Positions 49,042-58,920 are shown, counted from the first letter of the stretch. The stretch: 64,000 nucleotides of DNA from Stutzerimonas kunmingensis (GCF_014764705.1 NZ_JACXXG010000006.1:113419-177418), one strand, 5' to 3'. Numbers and translations: made by a program. The notes: generated by a model from the letters alone, not told the origin.

Positions 49042-49150
49042 CGGGAGCCTCGCGATAAGGGGCGACTGCCGACAGGGTGCGACAGTTGCCCGCCGCGGCC
49101 AAGTCGCTTCTGTCGCCCGATATGACCGCGAGTCGAGGCGGCGGCGCGCA

Positions 49151-50137
<987 letters not shown>

Positions 50138-50139
50138 GG

Positions 50140-51015
50140 TCAGTCCTCGGCGTTGGCGTGCAGGCGGGCGATACGCGACTCGCTCCACTGCTTGAGCAGC
50201 AGGATCACCAGCGCCAGAGCCAGCAGCAGGCTGGCCACGCTGAACGCGGCGACGTGGTTGTATTCGTTGTAGAGAATCTCGACGTGCAGCGGCAGGGTGT
50301 TGGTCAGCCCGCGGATATGCCCGGAGACCACCGACACCGCGCCGAACTCGCCCATTGCCCGCGCGGTGCAGAGCACCACGCCGTAGATCAGGCCCCATTT
50401 GATGTTCGGCAGCGTGATGTGCCAGAACATCTGCCAGCCGCTGGCGCCGAGCAGCCGCGCGGCTTCTTCCCCGGTGCTGCCCTGTTCCTGCATCAGCGGG
50501 ATCAGCTCACGGGCGACGAAGGGCACGGTGACGAACAGCGTCGCCAGGACGATGCCCGGCACGGCGAAGACGATCTGGATATCGCGATCACTCAGCCACT
50601 CGCCGAAATAGCCCTGGGCGCCGAACAAGAGCACGTAGATCAGGCCGGCGATGACCGGGGAGACCGAGAACGGCAGGTCTATCAGGGTCACCAGCAGGCT
50701 CTTGCCGCGGAACTCGTACTTGCTCACGCACCAGGCGGCGGCGACGCCGAACACCATATTGAGCGGCACCGAGATGCCCACGGCGAGCAGGGTGAGCTTG
50801 AGCGCGGCCAGGGCGTCGGGCTCGAAGATCGCGTCGAAGAAGGTGCCGAAGCCCTGCTTCAAGGCCTCGCTGATGACGATCAACAGGGGCAGCAGCAGGA
50901 ACAGCGGGAACACCAGCCAGGCGGCAATGATCAGCAGCCGACGACCAAGGGCGCTGCCGCGCCGCGTTGCATTGGCGGTGCCAGTAGCAGTCACCGATAG
51001 GGAAGCGGAAGTCAT
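50140..51015 (-). CDS. cysW: sulfate ABC transporter permease CysW
   Basis: 291 residues from the ATG at 51015 (GAAGAGG upstream), about six membrane helices. The EAA-type loop contacting CysA is [47 protein letters not shown] and the periplasmic [13 protein letters not shown] are typical of CysW. A polar Thr/Ala/Arg-rich N-terminus of about 25 residues precedes the first helix. Sits between cysT (13 bp) and cysA (2 bp). Confidence 0.96.
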   Translation of the reverse strand: MTSASLSVTATGTANATRRGSALGRRLLIIAAWLVFPLFLLLPLLIVISEALKQGFGTFFDAIFEPDALAALKLTLLAVGISVPLNMVFGVAAAWCVSKYEFRGKSLLVTLIDLPFSVSPVIAGLIYVLLFGAQGYFGEWLSDRDIQIVFAVPGIVLATLFVTVPFVARELIPLMQEQGSTGEEAARLLGASGWQMFWHITLPNIKWGLIYGVVLCTARAMGEFGAVSVVSGHIRGLTNTLPLHVEILYNEYNHVAAFSVASLLLALALVILLLKQWSESRIARLHANAED

Positions 51016-51028
51016 GTCGGTGGCCTCT

Positions 51029-51844
51029 TCACGAACGCGCAATGCGGCGCTGCAACAGGTTGATGAGCAGCAGCAGGACGAACGACACCACCAGCATCAA
51101 CACGCCAATGGCCGTAGCGCCGGTGTAGTCGTACTGATCCAGCTTGACCATGATCAGCAGCGGCAGGATTTCAGTCTTCATCGGCATGTTGCCGGCGATG
51201 AAGATCACCGAGCCGTACTCGCCGACGCCGCGGGCGAACGCCAGGGCGAAACCGGTCAGCCAGGCGGGCAGCAGCGCCGGCAGCAGCACGTGGCGAACCA
51301 CCTGCGACGGACGCGCGCCGAGGCAAGCTGCGGCTTCTTCCACTTCACCGGGTATGTCGGCCAGCACCGGCTGGATCGTGCGCACCACGAAGGGCAGGGT
51401 GACGAACGTCAGCGCCAGGGTGATGCCCAGCGGGCTATAGGCGATCTTGAAGCCCAGCTGCGTAGCGAACTGGCCGATCGGCCCGTTCGGCGCATACAGC
51501 GCGGTGAGGGCAATGCCAGCCACCGCGGTCGGCAGGGCGAACGGTAGGTCGATCATCGCCTCGATGATCTTGCGGCCGGGGAAACGGTAGCGCACCAGTA
51601 CCCAGGCCAGCAGCGTGCCGATGACGCCATTGAGCACGGCGGCAGCAAAGGCGGTACCGAAGCTCAGCTTGAGCGCCGCCAGCACGCGCGGCGCGCTGAC
51701 GATGGCTATGAACTGTGCCCAGCTGAGTTCGGTGGTCTTGAGAAACAGCGCACCCAGGGGAATCAGCACCAACAGGCTGAGGTACACCAGGGTGTAGCCC
51801 AGCGTCAGCCCGAAGCCGGGTATGACGGAGGTAGATCGGGACAT
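51029..51844 (-). CDS. cysT: sulfate ABC transporter permease CysT (CysU)
   Basis: 271 residues, six helices. Diagnostic pieces are [42 protein letters not shown], the coupling loop [29 protein letters not shown] and [22 protein letters not shown]. It pairs with CysW as the membrane channel. The gene follows sbp with 136 bp between, which contain a three-hairpin palindromic element, so transport subunits may be made at lower level than the binding protein. Confidence 0.96.
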   Translation of the reverse strand: MSRSTSVIPGFGLTLGYTLVYLSLLVLIPLGALFLKTTELSWAQFIAIVSAPRVLAALKLSFGTAFAAAVLNGVIGTLLAWVLVRYRFPGRKIIEAMIDLPFALPTAVAGIALTALYAPNGPIGQFATQLGFKIAYSPLGITLALTFVTLPFVVRTIQPVLADIPGEVEEAAACLGARPSQVVRHVLLPALLPAWLTGFALAFARGVGEYGSVIFIAGNMPMKTEILPLLIMVKLDQYDYTGATAIGVLMLVVSFVLLLLINLLQRRIARS

Positions 51845-51888
51845 GGACGTTGCCTTTATTCGAGCGACTGGCGTGACGAGCGCAGCCT

Positions 51889-51969
51889 GTAGGGTGGAAG
51901 TCGCCTTTCACTTCCACCATCGTTCCGGGTGGGAGCGATGGTGGATCGGTGAAGCGCGATCCACCCTAC
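51889..51969. repeat. compound palindromic element between sbp and cysT
   Basis: An 81-bp element framed by gtagggtgga/tccaccctac. Inside are three further stems: ggtggaagt (51893)/acttccacc (51910), accatcg (51916)/cgatggt (51936) and ggtggatcg (51940)/cgatccacc (51957). It resembles REP-like intergenic elements with GTAGGGTGGA ends that I recall from related genomes. Probably affects mRNA end stability within the operon. Confidence 0.7.
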
Positions 51970-51980
51970 GAAGCCACGGC

Positions 51981-52979
51981 TTACTGCGTCTGGTAGATCT
52001 GGTCGAAGATGCCACCATCATTGAAGAACTTCGGCTGCGCGGCCTTCCAGCCACCAAAATCCCCGTCGATGGTGACCAGCTTTAGCGCCGGGAACTGATC
52101 CTTGAATTCGGCCGCCACGGCCTCGTTGCGTGGCCGGTAGAAGTTCTTCGCAGCGATGCGCTGGCCTTCCTCGCTGTACAGGTAGTTCAGGTAGGCCTCG
52201 GCGACTTCACGGGTGCCCTTGCGCTCGACGTTCTTGTCCACCACGGCCACCGGCGGCTCGGCGAGGATCGACAGCGACGGCGCGATGATCTCGAAGTCTT
52301 CACCGCCCTGTTCCTTCAGGGCCAAAAAGGCCTCGTTCTCCCAGGCCAGCAGCACGTCGCCGATGCCATTGTTGACGAAGGTGACGGTCGAGCCGCGGGC
52401 GCCGGTGTCCAGTACGGGCACGTTCTTGTACAGCGTCCCGACGAATTCCTGTGCTTGTTCCTCAGTGCCGAACTTCTGCTGCGCGTAGGCCCAGGCGGCA
52501 AGGAAGTTCCAGCGTGCGCCGCCGGAGGTCTTCGGGTTCGGCGTGATCACCTCGACGCCCGGCTTGACCAGGTCGTCCCAGTCCTTGATGCCTTTCGGGT
52601 TGCCCTTGCGCACCAGGAAAACAATGGTCGAAGTGTAGGGGGTGCTGGCGTCCGGCAAACGGGTCTGCCAATCCTCGGGGATCAGCTTGCCGAGGCGATG
52701 CAGCTCATCGATATCGCCAGCCAGGGCCAGCGTCACCACATCGGCGCGCAGACCATCGATGACGGCACGGGCCTGCTTGCCGGAGCCGCCATGGGACTGC
52801 TGGACCTTGATCGGCTCATGGCCCTGGGCCTGCCAGTGCTTGTTGAAGGCGTTGTTGAATTCCACATAGAGCTCGCGCGTCGGATCGTAGGACACGTTGA
52901 GCAGGGTATCGGCGGCCAGTGCGGGGCCGGCGAACAGCGCGCTCGCCAGGGCGGCGAGGGCGAAGCGACGAATGGACAT
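51981..52979 (-). CDS. sbp: periplasmic sulfate-binding protein
   Basis: 332 residues with a signal peptide ([19 protein letters not shown], cleavage after ALA). The sulfate-binding motifs are [47 protein letters not shown] and [14 protein letters not shown]. It captures sulfate for CysTWA. SAGGAG-type ribosome site (tcaggagctg) precedes the ATG. Upstream lie a possible Cys-containing leader frame and oscA. CysP (thiosulfate) is a close relative, but motifs fit Sbp better. Expression is expected under sulfur limitation through CysB. Confidence 0.95.
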   Translation of the reverse strand: MSIRRFALAALASALFAGPALAADTLLNVSYDPTRELYVEFNNAFNKHWQAQGHEPIKVQQSHGGSGKQARAVIDGLRADVVTLALAGDIDELHRLGKLIPEDWQTRLPDASTPYTSTIVFLVRKGNPKGIKDWDDLVKPGVEVITPNPKTSGGARWNFLAAWAYAQQKFGTEEQAQEFVGTLYKNVPVLDTGARGSTVTFVNNGIGDVLLAWENEAFLALKEQGGEDFEIIAPSLSILAEPPVAVVDKNVERKGTREVAEAYLNYLYSEEGQRIAAKNFYRPRNEAVAAEFKDQFPALKLVTIDGDFGGWKAAQPKFFNDGGIFDQIYQTQ

Positions 52980-53129
52980 GGTGCAGCTCCTGAAAAAACT
53001 AATTTGGTATGTGTTGGCGCTTCAGGGGCGGTCGCTGAAATCACGCTGGAAGACAGGCAGGGCGAGGCAGAAGCAGCCTGGCGGGTTGCAACCTGGTCTA
53101 GCTGTGTCAGGCGGTTTTCAGTGACTCGA

Positions 53130-53195
53130 TTAGCTCCGCATTCGCGGACGACAGCTGCAGTGCCGGTGCGTGTTCATGGTCTCGGCTCGTTTCAC
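53130..53195 (-). CDS. putative Cys-containing leader peptide between oscA and sbp
   Basis: A 21-codon frame starting with GTG at 53195. A strong GGAGGG ribosome site (53203-53208) sits 7 nt upstream, which is why it was noticed. The peptide ends MNTHRHCSCRPRMRS; a second possible start is the internal ATG. Two cysteines and several rare-type arginine codons lie near the stop. It lies between oscA and sbp on the same strand, 150 bp ahead of sbp. A role as a cysteine-sensing leader is inference; no clear terminator/antiterminator pair was worked out. It is too short for family recognition. Confidence 0.5.
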   Translation of the reverse strand: MKRAETMNTHRHCSCRPRMRS

Positions 53196-53247
53196 GGTCA
53201 CGCCCTCCGGTGGTCCAGTCGGGCTGATGGATGGGGTAGTCGGGGGG

Positions 53248-53427
53248 TCAGGCGTTCTTGCCGGTCGGCTGCAGGCGGAACTTCTCCTTGCGCTCGATCT
53301 GCACGACCTGACCGTTGTGCACGGTGATTTCAACCGAGCCGAACTTGAGGCCGCTCAGGGCACTGTGGATCTCGCGCAGGATGCTGGCTTCGTCCTGCCC
53401 CTCGAGGTTGCGAATGGTCGCGGTCAT
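53248..53427 (-). CDS. oscA: OscA/YezD-type small sulfur-starvation protein (DUF2292)
   Basis: 59 residues from the ATG at 53427 (GGAGAACAGCA upstream). The sequence begins MTATIRNLEGQ and contains IHSALSGLKFGSVEITVHNG and QVVQIERKEKFRLQPTGKN, the DUF2292/YezD fold. In Pseudomonas, OscA is induced by sulfur limitation, needed for use of organosulfur compounds and for chromate resistance, and is encoded beside sbp exactly as here. Probably the first gene of an oscA-sbp-cysTWA transcription unit. Easily missed because of its size. Confidence 0.9.
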   Translation of the reverse strand: MTATIRNLEGQDEASILREIHSALSGLKFGSVEITVHNGQVVQIERKEKFRLQPTGKNA

Positions 53428-53513
53428 TGCTGTTCTCCGTGAAAGCCTTTCGTGACGACCGGAACGGCCGTAGCCAGCAAGGCGTGGAGCGGATCATAGG
53501 TGCGGGCGAAATA

Positions 53514-53536
53514 TTCTTAAAAATATTGTTTAAGAA
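53514..53536. promoter_or_regulatory. inverted repeat upstream of oscA
   Basis: Perfect 8-bp arms ttcttaaa/tttaagaa separated by 7 nt in the AT-rich gap between oscA and the divergent hydrolase gene. TTAAGAA-like dyads are plausible for a sulfur regulator of LysR type such as CysB; the binder is not known. Confidence 0.5.
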
Positions 53537-53593
53537 CATTTATAGACTCTTATGGAATAAGAAAGCGGTTCGTTATCAGATGATTTGATAGAT

Positions 53594-53631
53594 TTAAAAA
53601 GAATAAATAAAGAATTCGTTATTCTTTTTAA
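53594..53631. promoter_or_regulatory. 13-bp perfect inverted repeat upstream of the hydrolase-lsfA genes
   Basis: ttaaaaagaataa/ttattctttttaa with a 12-nt spacer, ending 53 bp before the hydrolase ATG. AT content is far above the window average. Likely an operator or a promoter-proximal structure for the divergent sulfur-starvation genes. Confidence 0.55.
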
Positions 53632-53684
53632 GTGGGTCTATCTGCTGTCTAGACTGGCCACCATGAATCACAGGAGGCGCCGAT

Positions 53685-54260
53685 ATGCGCAGCATCCGTT
53701 ATCTGATCGTGCCGGGCTGGCACGGCTCGCCCGATGAGCACTGGCAGAGCCATTGGCAACGCACCCTGCCGGGCAGCGCCCGAGTGGAGCAGCAGGACTG
53801 GCTCCTTCCGCGTCGCGAAGACTGGGTCGCCGAGCTGCAGCGCAGCATCGCCGCTCATGACGATCCGGTCATTCTGGTGGCGCACAGCCTGGGCTGCATC
53901 ACGGTTGCGCACTGGGCGGCGCAGGCGCCTGCGCCGCTGCTGCAACGGGTGCGCGGCGCCCTGCTGGTGGCACCCGCGGATGTCGAACGCAGCGGCTGCC
54001 CGGAACCCTTGCGCAACTTCGCCCCGATCCCCCGCCAGCCTTTGCCATTCGCCAGCCTGCTGATCGGCTCGGACAACGACACTGCCGCCAGTGCCGCGCG
54101 TGCCGTCGAGATGGGCCACGCCTGGGGCAGCGAGACCACGATCCTGGCTGGTGCCGGACATATCAACGTGGCCTCCGGACATCGGCGCTGGGAGCAGGGC
54201 TTCGCCAGCCTGTACCGCTTGCAGAGCCGGATCGAGCGACAGGCGCAACGGCGCGCCTGA
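53685..54260 (+). CDS. RBBP9/YdeN family serine hydrolase
   Basis: 191 residues from the ATG at 53685, which has a strong AGGAGG 8 nt upstream. A compact alpha/beta hydrolase: YLIVPGWHGSPDEHWQSHW opening, nucleophile Ser68 in LVAHSLGC, acid near LLIGSDND and His in GAGHINVASG. RBBP9-like proteins are small cytoplasmic serine hydrolases of unclear substrate. It precedes the lsfA peroxiredoxin by 46 bp on the same strand and is divergent from oscA, so it probably belongs to the sulfur-starvation response. Confidence 0.9.
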   Translation: MRSIRYLIVPGWHGSPDEHWQSHWQRTLPGSARVEQQDWLLPRREDWVAELQRSIAAHDDPVILVAHSLGCITVAHWAAQAPAPLLQRVRGALLVAPADVERSGCPEPLRNFAPIPRQPLPFASLLIGSDNDTAASAARAVEMGHAWGSETTILAGAGHINVASGHRRWEQGFASLYRLQSRIERQAQRRA

Positions 54261-54306
54261 ATCGCTATCAACCAACGCAGCACCCACGCAAGAAAGGAGA
54301 ACGAAG

Positions 54307-54945
54307 ATGAGTATCCGCCTCGGCGATATCGCCCCCGATTTCGAACAGGATTCCAGCGAAGGCCGCATCCGCTTCCACGAGTGGCTGAGTGACAGCTGGG
54401 GTGTGCTGTTCTCGCACCCGGCCGACTTCACCCCGGTGTGCACCACCGAACTGGGCTTCACCGCCAAGCTGAAGGACGAGTTCGCCAAGCGCAACGTCAA
54501 GGCCATCGCCCTGTCCGTGGACCCGGTGGATTCGCACATCAAGTGGATCGACGACATCAACGAGACGCAGAACACCCGCGTCAACTTCCCGATCCTGGCT
54601 GATGCCGACCGCAAGGTCTCCGAGCTGTACGACCTGATTCATCCCAATGCCAGCGACACCCTGACGGTGCGCTCGTTGTTCGTCATTGATCCGAACAAGA
54701 AGGTGCGGCTGACCATCACCTACCCGGCGAGTACCGGGCGCAACTTCCACGAGATCCTGCGGGTGATCGACTCGTTGCAACTGACCGACAACCACAAGGT
54801 CGCGACCCCGGCCAACTGGCAGGACGGCGACGAGGTGGTGATCGTGCCCTCGCTCAAGGATGAAGAGGAGATCAAGCAGCGCTTTCCCAAGGGCTATCGC
54901 GCGGTCAAGCCGTACCTGCGCCTGACCCCGCAACCTAACCGCTGA
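54307..54945 (+). CDS. lsfA: 1-Cys peroxiredoxin LsfA (Prx6 type)
   Basis: 212 residues from the ATG at 54307 (AAAGGAGAACGA upstream). The peroxidatic cysteine is Cys45 in HPADFTPVCTTE; no resolving cysteine appears elsewhere, which makes it a 1-Cys enzyme, and the long C-terminal dimer domain (about 160-212, TPANWQDGDEVVIVPSL...) is Prx6-like. It reduces hydroperoxides. LsfA of Pseudomonas was found as a sulfate-starvation-induced protein, and its place beside oscA/sbp agrees. Joined with the RBBP9-type hydrolase in one likely transcript. Confidence 0.95.
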   Translation: MSIRLGDIAPDFEQDSSEGRIRFHEWLSDSWGVLFSHPADFTPVCTTELGFTAKLKDEFAKRNVKAIALSVDPVDSHIKWIDDINETQNTRVNFPILADADRKVSELYDLIHPNASDTLTVRSLFVIDPNKKVRLTITYPASTGRNFHEILRVIDSLQLTDNHKVATPANWQDGDEVVIVPSLKDEEEIKQRFPKGYRAVKPYLRLTPQPNR

Positions 54946-54949
54946 GCGA

Positions 54950-55072
54950 GGCGCCGCCGGCATCGTCACCTCGGTGATCACCACCCGCTCGGTGCGCGAG
55001 CTGGAGCTGCAGGCCGGCAGCGAGGTGATCGCCTTCGTCAAATCCACCAAAGTGTCGATCGTCAAGCTGTAG
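54950..55072 (+). pseudogene. 3' remnant of a molybdopterin-binding (Mop/TOBE) protein gene
   Basis: Five bases behind the lsfA stop an open stretch encodes about 40 residues: GAAGIVTSVITTRSVRELEL, then QAGSEVIAFVKSTKVSIVKL and a TAG stop. This is the C-terminal half of a Mop domain, which binds molybdate or related oxyanions. No start codon, ribosome site or N-terminal half of the domain is present. The lsfA 3' end abuts directly, so a deletion likely fused the two. Non-functional as it stands. Confidence 0.75.
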
Positions 55073-55090
55073 CGGATGGGGTGGGCGGCT

Positions 55091-55315
55091 TCAGCCCTTA
55101 CTCTCAAGAGGATCGGCACTGCGCGGGTAGGTGCGCTCCTTCTGGATGGTGCCGTCCTGCTTGTAAATCTTCACCGAGGCCGTTTTGCCTTCGAGGAAGG
55201 TTGCGGTCACCTGCAACATCTCATCCTTGGTGGCAGCGGTCTTCGAGGCGCGGGTCGCCCCCTGCTTGCGCAGTTCCCAACCGTTATCGATGGCGTTGAT
55301 GTGGTAGTTGTCCAT
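55091..55315 (-). CDS. DUF2188 domain protein
   Basis: 74 residues from the ATG at 55315, with AGAGGAGGC upstream. The sequence DNYHINAIDNGWELRKQGATRASKTAATKDEML and the ending strand TASVKIYKQDGTIQKERTYP match the short DUF2188 pattern (a WxVKxEG-like repeat with a final RTY motif). Function unknown; such proteins are often stress-linked. It is convergent with the Mop remnant and divergent from the nucleotidyltransferase gene. Confidence 0.88.
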   Translation of the reverse strand: MDNYHINAIDNGWELRKQGATRASKTAATKDEMLQVTATFLEGKTASVKIYKQDGTIQKERTYPRSADPLESKG

Positions 55316-55434
55316 GCGTGCCTCCTCTGACGTGATGCAGGTTTAGAGGGGCGTCGGCCGGGGCGGTTCGCCGAGTCGCGCACTGGCGGCGTGCAGGCTG
55401 ATAGCCTGTGCGGCCAGCCCTCGTGGAGCACCTC

Positions 55435-55992
55435 ATGCACACGCACGCCCGATTGCGCGCCATCATCGCGGCCGACCCGCTGCGCATGCGGGTGCTCGAT
55501 CTTGTGAAGGCGCTCGCCCTGCCGGATTGCTGGGTGGCTGCAGGTTTCGTGCGCAGTGCGGTGTGGGATCACCTGCATGGACGTGACAGCAGCCCGCTGC
55601 CTGCGGATATCGATGTCATCTGGTTCGACCCCGACCGGCCCGACAAGGCGCTGGATACCGGGCTCGAGGCGGCACTGCGGCGCTCCGACGGCTTGCTCAA
55701 CTGGTCGGTGAAGAACCAGGCCCGCATGCACCTGCATAACGCGGATCAGCCCTACCGGTCGGCAGTGGACGCGATGACCCACTGGCCGGAAACGGCCACT
55801 GCAGTCGGGGTGAGGCTGGGAGCGCTGGAAGAGATCGAGGTGGCGGCCTCGCTGGGGCTGGACGATCTGTTCGATCTGATCGTCCGACCCACGGCGGCCT
55901 TTCGTGCCGGCAAGCGACAGGTCTATCTGGAGCGCCTGGCCGCGAAGGGCTGGTCTGAAACCTGGCCAGGCCTGCGCATTCGGCAGGACTGA
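55435..55992 (+). CDS. nucleotidyltransferase family protein
   Basis: 185 residues from the ATG at 55435 (GTGGAGCACCTC upstream). The segment CWVAAGFVRSAVWDHLHG and then PADIDVIWFDPDRPDK carries the DxD-type metal pair of a small minimal nucleotidyltransferase, a family usually annotated as YitT/DUF925-like nucleotidyltransferase. A central KNQARMHLHNADQPYRS loop is conserved in the family. Substrate unknown. It stands alone. Confidence 0.85.
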   Translation: MHTHARLRAIIAADPLRMRVLDLVKALALPDCWVAAGFVRSAVWDHLHGRDSSPLPADIDVIWFDPDRPDKALDTGLEAALRRSDGLLNWSVKNQARMHLHNADQPYRSAVDAMTHWPETATAVGVRLGALEEIEVAASLGLDDLFDLIVRPTAAFRAGKRQVYLERLAAKGWSETWPGLRIRQD

Positions 55993-56013
55993 CCGGCAGC
56001 GCCGTTCTGGGGG

Positions 56014-56409
56014 CTAAATGAACGCCTGCCGCGCTACGCCGCGAGGCAGGCGATTGTGCCCCGGCAGTTGCTCCAGGCGCTTCTGCCATTCGGCGCGTGC
56101 GGACAGGACGGAAGCCGGCTTCGCTGTCGTTGCGGGCGCAGTCGGGGCGGCCTTTACCGACGCTGCGGGGGCCGTCGTTGCCGTCTTCGCCACGGCTGCG
56201 GGTGCACCCGCCGTGGTCTTCGCCGCCTTCGCGGCAGCCCTCAGTTCGGCGAGGCTCGGTGTCTTGCGTACAGGCTCGCTCACAGCCTTTTCCACGCTGC
56301 GCAGGCACAGCTTGCAGGAAACCTGAGCAGCATCGCCGGAACTGTTGAGGCTTGAGCCGGTGCGCCCGCATGCGACATTCCCATTGGGCGCGGAATAGTG
56401 AATCACCAC
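56014..56409 (-). CDS. hypothetical protein with Cys motifs and Ala/Pro/Lys linker
   Basis: 131 residues. The N-terminal 45 residues hold single Cys in VACGRTGS and a CKLC pair, giving a possible small metal site of the form Cys-x(n)-Cys-x2-Cys. A low-complexity Ala/Lys/Thr/Pro linker (about 60-100) leads to a short basic C-terminal block (RAEWQKRLEQLPGHNRLP). I recall similar short pseudomonad proteins with the VACGR...CK.C pattern but no function. The gene is preceded by CAGGAGAC and has a normal codon pattern for the window. Confidence 0.65.
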   Translation of the reverse strand: MVIHYSAPNGNVACGRTGSSLNSSGDAAQVSCKLCLRSVEKAVSEPVRKTPSLAELRAAAKAAKTTAGAPAAVAKTATTAPAASVKAAPTAPATTAKPASVLSARAEWQKRLEQLPGHNRLPRGVARQAFI

Positions 56410-56483
56410 CGTACTGTCTCCTGAATTTCGGGGCGCGGGATTCTACACGCTCGGTCCAACCAGGCAATGCCGGTGGTAGAAGC

Positions 56484-57466
56484 TCAGGGGGCAGCCGTCC
56501 GTGCGCCGACGCCAGCCGGTTGCAGCGCGTCGATGCCCGGTGAGGTCATGCCGACGAGGTTGGGCATGTCCGTACGGATGATTTCGGCGAACAGGCGCAG
56601 CTTGGCGGGATAGCTGCGCGCGTGCGGGTAGATGAGGTAGACGGGCAGGGGAGCGGCTCGCCACTGCGGCACGAGCTGAATCAGCCGGCCTTCTTCGATG
56701 TCCTGCGCAACCACCCAGGCGGAGCTGACGCACGCGCCAAGCCCTGCCAGTGCCGCACTGCGCAGGGCGTAGAGGCTGTCCGTGCTCATGCGTGGCTGGA
56801 TCGCGAAGCGATGTGAGCGCCCGTCCGCCTGGCAGGTCAGTACAACCTCGTCGGTGTAGTAGGTCCGCAGGGCCAACCAGGGCAGACGCTGGAGTTGCTC
56901 GGTGGTGTTCGGCAGCGGGCCGTCGCCAGCCAGCGACGGATGGGTCACCACAATGCGCGGGACTTCGCCGAGGCGGATGGCAACGACGGACGGGTCCTCG
57001 ATGACGCCCACCTGGATGGCGCAATCGATTCCCTCGGCCGTGAAGTTGGGCGAGCGATCATGCAATACCCATTCGACGCTGACGTTCGGGTAGCGCGATA
57101 GGTACCTGCCGAGCGGAGCGATCAACTGGTCCTGGCCGAAGGCGTGCGGGACCTGCACCCGAAGCGTGCCGCGCGGGTCGTCACGCGCGCCGAGCAGCTC
57201 GGCTTCCATCTCGCTCCAGCTTTCAAGGACCTGTCGGGCGAAACCGTAGCAACGCTCACCATCACCGGTGAGCTGCATGCGGTGGGTCGAGCGATTGAGC
57301 AGTTGCAGGCCGAGCGACCGCTCCAGCGCCTGCAGCCGGCGACTGACCGTGGGTTGGGTGGTGCCCAGTTGCGCGCCGCCGCCGAGAGACTGCCGGCATC
57401 GACGATTCTGATGAACGTTCGCAAGAGATCGATGCGATCGATGCCAGCCGTCGAGTAGTCGTTCAT
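56484..57466 (-). pseudogene. LysR-type regulator broken by a frameshift in its helix-turn-helix
   Basis: The start (ATG 57466) reads MNDYSTAGIDRIDLLRTFIRIVDAGSLSAAAR, a normal LysR opening, then goes out of frame. The remaining protein continues in the neighbouring frame as QLGTTQPTVSRRLQALERSL to a stop at 56484. One G missing between plus-strand bases 57370 and 57371 would restore a 327-residue LysR protein with its effector domain (LRVQVPHAFGQDQLIAPL..., TDSLYALRSAALAGLGACV). It is divergent from an MFS transporter, its likely target. Real loss or a sequencing error are both possible. Confidence 0.85.
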
Positions 57467-57562
57467 ACGTGTCTCGCATAACGGATCTGCAGATGAGCCT
57501 ACTACAGCAGTCGATCATGCACATGGAGAATGACCAGACACTGTTCGGACCGGACCCTTCTC

Positions 57563-58774
57563 ATGACTTCCTCATATTCATCCCCGGCGCTCGCCAACAG
57601 CTCGGTTCTGCTCTCGCCTGGGTTTGTTCTGCTCCTGGCATCAGGCGCCGGCTTCAGCGTCGCGACGCTCTATTACAGCCAGCCGATCCTCGGTGTGCTC
57701 GGTGCGGATATCCGGGCCAGCGAAGGCGCTGTCGGCATGGTTCCGATGCTGACGCAGCTTGGTTATGCGCTCGGCATTCTGCTCCTGGCGCCGCTGGGTG
57801 ACCGTTATGACCGGCGCGGGATCATTCTGGCGAAGGCGGTGCTGCTCATGCTGGCTCTGCTGCTCGGCAGCATCGCGCCGGGCGTCGGTACATTGCTCGC
57901 TGCGAGCCTGGTGATCGGCCTTGCCGCGACCCTGGCACAGGACATCGTTCCAGCGGCCGCGACCCTGGCGCCCGAATCGCAACGCGGCAGGGTCGTGGGC
58001 ACGGTCATGACCGGCCTGCTGCTGGGCATTCTGCTCTCGCGGGTCATGAGCGGCCTGATCGCCGAGCAACTCGGCTGGCGTGCCGTTTATGCGCTCGCGG
58101 CTGGCTCGATTGGCTTGATCGGGCTCGCCGCCTGGCGCGGGTTGCCACGGTTCTCCCCGACCTCGTCGCTGGGCTACGGCGCCTTGCTCGGCTCCATGCT
58201 CAAACTCTGGTCGCTACATCCGTCCCTGCGCCGCGCGGCCGTTTCCCAGGGCCTGTTGTCCGTTGCCTTCAGTGCATTCTGGTCGACGCTTGCCGTCATG
58301 CTGCATGCCGATTTCGAACTCGGTAGCGCCGCGGCCGGCGCGTTTGGCCTGGCAGGTGCCGCTGGCGCACTCGCCGCACCCTTGGCCGGTCGCTTGGCCG
58401 ATCGCCGCGGACCGGAGCGCGTGACACGCCTGGGCGCGGCGCTGACTGCCGCATCCTTCGCTGCCCTCGGCTTGGTCGGAGTGGTGCCGCCGGAGATCCA
58501 GTTGGGGGTGATCGTGGTGGCCGCCATCGGCTTCGATTTCGGCATCCAGGCGACCTTGGTCGCTCATCAGACCATCGTCTACGGCATCGATCCGCCGGCG
58601 CGCAGTCGCTTGAATGCCGTGCTGTTCACCGGTGTTTTCGTAGGGATGGCGACCGGTGCGGGACTGGGCAGCCTGGCGCTTGGACAATGGGGCTGGAATG
58701 GCGTGGTCGTGCTGGCGACCCTGGCATCCATAGGCGCACTGGCGGCGCGTCTTGTACGACGGGTTGCACCTTGA
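57563..58774 (+). CDS. MFS efflux transporter
   Basis: 403 residues from the ATG at 57563, twelve helices. The intracellular loop 2-3 motif is GDRYDRRG and the loop 8-9 copy is GRLADRRGPERV, standard for the major facilitator superfamily. Helix 5 contains GLLLGILLSRVMSGLI, an antiporter-type motif C-like stretch, which points to export. It is divergent from a LysR gene, the usual setup for drug or metabolite exporters. Substrate unknown. The frameshift in that regulator could leave the exporter uncontrolled. Confidence 0.9.
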   Translation: MTSSYSSPALANSSVLLSPGFVLLLASGAGFSVATLYYSQPILGVLGADIRASEGAVGMVPMLTQLGYALGILLLAPLGDRYDRRGIILAKAVLLMLALLLGSIAPGVGTLLAASLVIGLAATLAQDIVPAAATLAPESQRGRVVGTVMTGLLLGILLSRVMSGLIAEQLGWRAVYALAAGSIGLIGLAAWRGLPRFSPTSSLGYGALLGSMLKLWSLHPSLRRAAVSQGLLSVAFSAFWSTLAVMLHADFELGSAAAGAFGLAGAAGALAAPLAGRLADRRGPERVTRLGAALTAASFAALGLVGVVPPEIQLGVIVVAAIGFDFGIQATLVAHQTIVYGIDPPARSRLNAVLFTGVFVGMATGAGLGSLALGQWGWNGVVVLATLASIGALAARLVRRVAP

Positions 58775-58884
58775 CTGCCACCGAGCACGGCCGATGCCAC
58801 GAGATGCGCGTCGCTACGTGCATCTGCGGCATCGCAAGCTGCTCGGCTGAATTGGTCGTCGAGTATTGCGATCTCAGTCTAAAA

Positions 58885-58913
58885 CGAAAAAGGCCCGCAT
58901 TTCTGCGAGCCTT
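58885..58913 (-). terminator. terminator of the tRNA-Thr gene
   Basis: Stem aaggcccgca/tgcgagcctt with one G-U pair in RNA (loop tttc on plus), followed on the minus strand by TTTTT. Confidence 0.88.
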
Positions 58914-58920
58914 CAAATCG

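Noticed and set aside
49042..49150. Small gene between ldhA and cysA
   Set aside because: No frame with a start and ribosome site; only 109 bp.
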